Shown here one piece after another: positions 6,362 to 9,296 of a DNA stretch of 9,296 nt. Within the stretch, counting starts at the first letter, position 1. Each line of letters begins with the position of its first letter. The notes beneath the pieces are model-generated. The model saw only the letters and a program-made list of their open reading frames with translations, made no database searches and was not told the origin of the DNA. The DNA comes from Planctomycetaceae bacterium. GTDB taxonomy: Bacteria; Planctomycetota; Planctomycetia; Pirellulales; JAEUIK01. The translations under genes and the position numbers were made by a program. The stretch is from assembly GCA_015493185.1 (NCBI GenBank), contig WGDQ01000557.1, positions 1-9,296 of the forward strand, read 5' to 3'.

Positions 6362-6400
6362 TGGGTAGTTCGTTGCGGATCGAGGAACGTTCGCGACTTG

Positions 6401-6429
6401 GCTCGGCACGGTTTTTCATGCGGCCGAGC
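6401..6429 (+). other. 7 bp GC-rich hairpin in the ketoacyl synthase leader
   Basis: GCTCGGC (6401-6407) pairs perfectly with GCCGAGC (6423-6429) across a 15-nt loop. Smaller hairpins follow at about 6432-6462 and 6480-6490. No U-tract directly follows this stem. Confidence 0.4.
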
Positions 6430-6582
6430 GTGAACTGGCTTGGGAACCAGACCGTTTTTGGTCGAAAACAGAATAGATGGGCGTAACGCCTCCGGTCGCT
6501 TTGCGCTTTGCCGTTGCACCGCTCTACGGTTGAGCCACGCGCGAAGAGCAGCATTGGTGATTGCAAGCTAGCATCATTGGCA

Positions 6583-6601
6583 CGATTGGCTGAGACAATC
6601 G
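6583..6601 (+). other. Hairpin immediately before the ketoacyl synthase ribosome binding site
   Basis: CGATTG (6583-6588) and CAATCG (6596-6601) form a perfect 6 bp stem with a 7-nt loop, ending 5 nt before AGAGGA. It does not sequester the site itself but could affect ribosome access. Confidence 0.4.
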
Positions 6602-6606
6602 GCGCC

Positions 6607-6612
6607 AGAGGA
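6607..6612 (+). promoter_or_regulatory. Ribosome binding site deciding the TTG start
   Basis: AGAGGA lies 7 nt before the TTG at 6620. It is the best Shine-Dalgarno in the window and supports a non-ATG start, since no ATG lies near the beginning of the homologous region. Confidence 0.65.
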
Positions 6613-6619
6613 TCGACCC

Positions 6620-7900
6620 TTGGCCCGAAACACCGCATCACGAAATGGTCGTCCCGAGCCGGTAGTCATCACCGGCATTGGGCTATTGGCCTCGTTGGGC
6701 CTCGACCGTGAAAGTGTGTGGCAGGCTGTTCGAGAAGGCCGCAGTGGCGTGCGGCATATCCAGGGGCTTCCTGGAATTCCAGACGGTCTGCTGCTGGGGG
6801 CGCCGGTCGATATCGAGCCCGATCGCCCGCGCGAACATCGCGTTGCAACCATGTGTCGCCGGGCCGCAGCCGCGGCCCTTGCCGACGCCGAGATCGATTG
6901 GAACCAGATCGATCGCAACCGCTTCGGTTGCGCCATCAGCGGCCACATGGGCGACACCGGCTTCGTCGAACAGCGATACGGCTTTTACGACGATAGTCAG
7001 CCGGGCGCTCTTGCCTGGTGGCAGCAGTGGCTACCCAACACGGCTTGTTCGTCCATTGCCAACGAGCTTGGTCTCTTCGGCCCTCGCATCTGCCACTCCA
7101 CGGCTTGCGCTAGCGGATTGATCGACATTTTGGCCGCTGTCCGATCCATTCAAGATGGCCAGTGCGACATCGCATTGGCTGGCAGTGGCGAGGCATTCCA
7201 TCCGCTGTTCGCCGCCGGGTTCCACCGCATGCGAGTGTTGGCCTACGACGATGACCCGCAAAGGGCGTGTCGTCCTTTCGACTCGCGCCGTAAAGGCTTT
7301 GTGATGGGAGAGGGCGCCGGCGTGTTCGTGCTCGAACGCTTGAGCCATGCGCTAAAGCGTGGGGCCTCGATCTACGCCGAGCTGATCGGTGGCGCCATGG
7401 CCGCAGAAGCCCATCACGTAACCGGGCTCGATGCAGAAAGCGAAACCCTGGCATACGTTATTCGCCGCGCGCTCGAGGTGGCATCGTTGAAGCCGAAACA
7501 GATCGACTACATCAACGCCCACGGCACAGGCACGAAGCAGAACGACCTGGCCGAGGTGCGCGGCATTCGTCGTGCGTTGGGTCGCGCTGCCGAACAAACG
7601 TGCGTGAGCGCCACCAAGTCGATGCTTGGTCATTTGGTCAATGCGTCGGGCAGCGTAGAACTGGCCATCACCACCTTAGCTCTTCGCGATGGCTTCGTGC
7701 CACCGACGCTCAATCTTACCGATCCCGACCCAGAATGCGATCTCGACTGCCTGCCGCTGGTAGGTCGTCGCGGGCAATTCGAAGCAGCGTTGAAGCTATC
7801 TGTCGCATTCGGCGGGCATCTGGTAGCGGTTGCCCTGCGACGTTGGAAAGACGCCAAGAGCAACCTCAAGTTCCAAACGCATCCGCTCACAGCCGCCTGA
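6620..7900 (+). CDS. Beta-ketoacyl-ACP synthase family protein (FabF-like)
   Basis: The 426-residue product is a thiolase-fold condensing enzyme of the FabF/KAS II type, which joins malonyl-ACP to a growing acyl chain with release of CO2. VVITGIGLLASLG opens the fold at about residue 15. The nucleophile is Cys163 in STACASG. The catalytic histidines are His301 in NAHGTGT and His338 in KSMLGH, with the conserved Lys333, so activity is expected. Length is normal (E. coli FabF has 413). Near the C-terminus the usual FGGTN loop reads FGGHL (397-401): the gating Phe and Gly-Gly remain but Thr-Asn is replaced. The segment between the N-terminal strand and the active site is also unlike E. coli FabF. 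No ACP, reductase or dehydratase gene is adjacent, so a role in bulk fatty acid synthesis or in a special lipid or polyketide pathway cannot be decided. The TTG start rests on AGAGGA at 6607-6612. Confidence 0.9.
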   Translation: MARNTASRNGRPEPVVITGIGLLASLGLDRESVWQAVREGRSGVRHIQGLPGIPDGLLLGAPVDIEPDRPREHRVATMCRRAAAAALADAEIDWNQIDRNRFGCAISGHMGDTGFVEQRYGFYDDSQPGALAWWQQWLPNTACSSIANELGLFGPRICHSTACASGLIDILAAVRSIQDGQCDIALAGSGEAFHPLFAAGFHRMRVLAYDDDPQRACRPFDSRRKGFVMGEGAGVFVLERLSHALKRGASIYAELIGGAMAAEAHHVTGLDAESETLAYVIRRALEVASLKPKQIDYINAHGTGTKQNDLAEVRGIRRALGRAAEQTCVSATKSMLGHLVNASGSVELAITTLALRDGFVPPTLNLTDPDPECDLDCLPLVGRRGQFEAALKLSVAFGGHLVAVALRRWKDAKSNLKFQTHPLTAA

Positions 7901-7906
7901 TTCTTT

Positions 7907-7928
7907 CGTGCACGGCACGTGAGTTTTT
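7907..7928 (+). terminator. Possible terminator of the ketoacyl synthase gene
   Basis: CGTGC (7907-7911) and GCACG (7915-7919) form a 5 bp stem with a 3-nt loop, 6 nt after the stop codon. TGAG and then five T (7924-7928) follow. The T-tract is offset by 4 nt, so efficiency is doubtful. Confidence 0.4.
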
Positions 7929-8011
7929 CGAGGCGCGTTCTCTTTCGCCCGACAGCAGCGTGCCGGTATCGAAGGCGTAACCGTAACCACTCAGGCGGTT
8001 GTAATAAGGCA

Positions 8012-8032
8012 CGACGCGTGTCGATCGCGTCG
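8012..8032 (-). terminator. Possible terminator of the beta-propeller gene
   Basis: CGACGCG (8012-8018) and CGCGTCG (8026-8032) form a perfect 7 bp GC-rich stem with a 7-nt loop. It starts about 37 nt downstream of the stop of the minus-strand gene. On that strand it is followed by TGCCTTATTAC, only moderately T-rich. Confidence 0.35.
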
Positions 8033-8068
8033 CCCGGGGCAGCTCACTCGGGCAGTTCGTTGAGCCTC

Positions 8069-9296
8069 TCACTCAATAGCATACAGCGCTTCGAACGTGC
8101 GCAGGTACAAACGGCCATTGACCACGACTGGAGAAGACGAGATGTCTTCGCCCATCTCATTTTGAGCCAGAATTTCGAACTGCCTGCCAGCCTTTACCAC
8201 GGTAACCACGCCATCGCGCGCGGCCAGATAAATCTTTCCGTCCGCGTAAAGTGGCGACGCCCGATGCCGTTGGCGGTGCGTTCGCTTGTAATACACTTCT
8301 TCGCCGGTCGCGGCGTCCAAACAAATCAAGTCGCCATTCTCCCGGCAAAGATAGACAAGGCCATCGACCACCAACGGGGATGGAACGTCGGGCGTGTTCT
8401 TTTTGCGCACCCATAGGTGCGCTTCCGAGCTATTGGTAATGTCGCCACTCGCATCGGGTCGCAAGGCCAGCACCGGCCCGTTTTTGGCCGAAGGCACAAT
8501 GATAATGCCCTCCGCCCAGGCCGGCGAAGCAACGAAACGCAACGTCGGGTTGTAGCGGCCTTTGGGATTCAGACCTCCGCAGCGCCAGATTTCGCTGCCG
8601 TCCTCCAAACGATGGGCCACGATGTAATCGGCCCCGTGCGTAAGCAAAAATTCGCGCTGCGCGTCGCGGTACAAGATGGGCGACGCGTATGAATGTTCGC
8701 ACTCGAGCTTGGCGTCACTCTGACGACGATGCTTCCAAATCTCTTGTCCCGTTGCCTTGTCGAGTGCCAGAACGATGGCCCCTCCACTGTGAATGAGCTG
8801 CAAGTAAAGGCGATCTCCATCGAGTACCGGCGTCGATGTCATGCCAAAGGCAATTTTCAACTTGCCGTATCGATCTTCGACATCGAATTTCCAAACCTCG
8901 TTTCCGTCGAAGTCGTAGCACGCCAGCATGCCCGTGGCCATGAATACCCAAACGTGCTTCCCATCAGTCACCGGAGACGGAGCCGCCGAGTTGCCCTCGT
9001 CGCCGCGCACGTTGCGATTCCCCACGTCCACTTTGCGTGTCCAAAGCGGCTTGCCATCCGTAGAAATGCACTCGAGCAATAAATCCTCACCACGCGCCGA
9101 CGTGAGAAAAATATGATCGCCCCACACCACGGGCGTCGCTCCCGCAGGCCCCGCTAGCGGAACTCGCCAGACGACGTTTTCTTCCGGACCGAAATGCACC
9201 GGGGCCGACGAATCGCGGCTGACGCCGTCCATCCGCGGGCCTCGCCAGGCAGGCCAGTTCTCGGCGCGAAGCGACGGTACGCACGAACACCATATC
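8069..9296 (-). CDS. PQQ-like beta-propeller repeat protein, 5' end outside window
   Basis: The frame runs from the window edge to the stop at 8069-8071, giving 408 visible residues. An ATG at 9232 is internal: upstream in the same frame lies ENWPAWRGPR, which with the following MDGVS is the conserved opening of planctomycete proteins of this type, and no start codon precedes it in the window. The few residues before it (CSCVPSLRA) look like the end of a signal peptide, suggesting export. The rest is a beta-propeller with repeated blades marked by Trp motifs (VVWRVPL, PLWTRKV, EVWKFDV, EIWKHRR, EIWRCGG, HLWVRKK) and alternating APSPVTDGKHVW / SPLVVDGLVYL strands, as in BamB- and quinoprotein-like PQQ repeat families. 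Function is unknown; the fold often serves as a scaffold, and binding of PQQ is not shown. It converges on the ketoacyl synthase gene. Confidence 0.9.
   Translation of the reverse strand, partial: IWCSCVPSLRAENWPAWRGPRMDGVSRDSSAPVHFGPEENVVWRVPLAGPAGATPVVWGDHIFLTSARGEDLLLECISTDGKPLWTRKVDVGNRNVRGDEGNSAAPSPVTDGKHVWVFMATGMLACYDFDGNEVWKFDVEDRYGKLKIAFGMTSTPVLDGDRLYLQLIHSGGAIVLALDKATGQEIWKHRRQSDAKLECEHSYASPILYRDAQREFLLTHGADYIVAHRLEDGSEIWRCGGLNPKGRYNPTLRFVASPAWAEGIIIVPSAKNGPVLALRPDASGDITNSSEAHLWVRKKNTPDVPSPLVVDGLVYLCRENGDLICLDAATGEEVYYKRTHRQRHRASPLYADGKIYLAARDGVVTVVKAGRQFEILAQNEMGEDISSSPVVVNGRLYLRTFEALYAIE

Larger units (their letters stand above)
5611..6619. other. Divergent mraZ-ketoacyl synthase region without recognisable genes
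   Basis: About 1 kb with short overlapping open frames in several phases, none resembling a protein family or having a good ribosome binding site. A weak promoter for mraZ is possible at 5768-5795. A good + strand promoter lies at 6307-6336, followed by a hairpin-rich leader for the gene at 6620. A GC hairpin GCCCC/GGGGC lies at 6245-6260. I found no tRNA and no repeated TGGG boxes spaced as in known MraZ operators upstream of mraZ. Roughly 5850-6240 holds nothing I can interpret. Confidence 0.5.

Noticed and set aside
9230..9232. ATG as the start of the beta-propeller protein
   Set aside because: The conserved ENWPAWRGPR segment lies upstream in the same frame, so this ATG is internal and the true start is outside the window.

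Overview
The window reads as chromosomal DNA of a Gram-negative-type planctomycete, most likely of the Pirellulales group. This is inferred from gene content. There is a Kdo-activating enzyme (KdsB), a PQQ-like beta-propeller protein whose N-terminus carries the NWPAWRGPRMDGVS-type motif common in planctomycete proteins, a DUF1844 protein beginning with the typical IIIDEDWKSQ segment, and a solitary mraZ. Coding density is low: by my coordinates about 3.3 kb of 9.3 kb lies outside recognisable genes. No mobile element, CRISPR array, tRNA or rRNA was found.

Left part (1-4406, all on +). After about 700 bp without a recognisable gene come kdsB (700-1575), pyrG (1975-3627) and a DUF1844 gene (3927-4406), separated by gaps of 399 and 299 bp. 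KdsB consumes CTP to make CMP-Kdo for lipopolysaccharide and PyrG makes CTP, so the first two are metabolically linked. The kdsB-pyrG gap holds a near-consensus sigma70-type promoter (1741-1769), so pyrG probably has its own transcript with a leader of about 200 nt. The pyrG-DUF1844 gap holds several inverted repeats, two of which are mutually exclusive.

Middle part (4407-6619). Between the convergent DUF1844 and mraZ genes lie 715 bp with clear RNA-structure signals: a possible three-way junction (4476-4542), a weak + strand hairpin with a T6 tract (4604-4624), and a long-range 12 bp inverted repeat ending in a U-tract on the minus strand (4803-4942). The last could be the mraZ terminator or a small RNA. 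mraZ (5122-5610, -) stands alone, with no rsmH or other dcw-cluster gene beside it in the window. About 1 kb without a recognisable gene follows and contains a good + strand promoter at 6307-6336.

Right part (6620-9296). A FabF-type beta-ketoacyl synthase (6620-7900, +, TTG start with a strong Shine-Dalgarno) sits behind a leader of about 280 nt with several hairpins. It converges on a PQQ-like beta-propeller protein (8069 to the window edge, -) whose 5' end lies outside the window. Short hairpins between the two could terminate both.

The proteins are mostly housekeeping types. I see no evidence for a new protein system. The points most worth a second look are the structured non-coding segments around DUF1844 and mraZ, and the solitary MraZ with an altered first DNA-binding motif.
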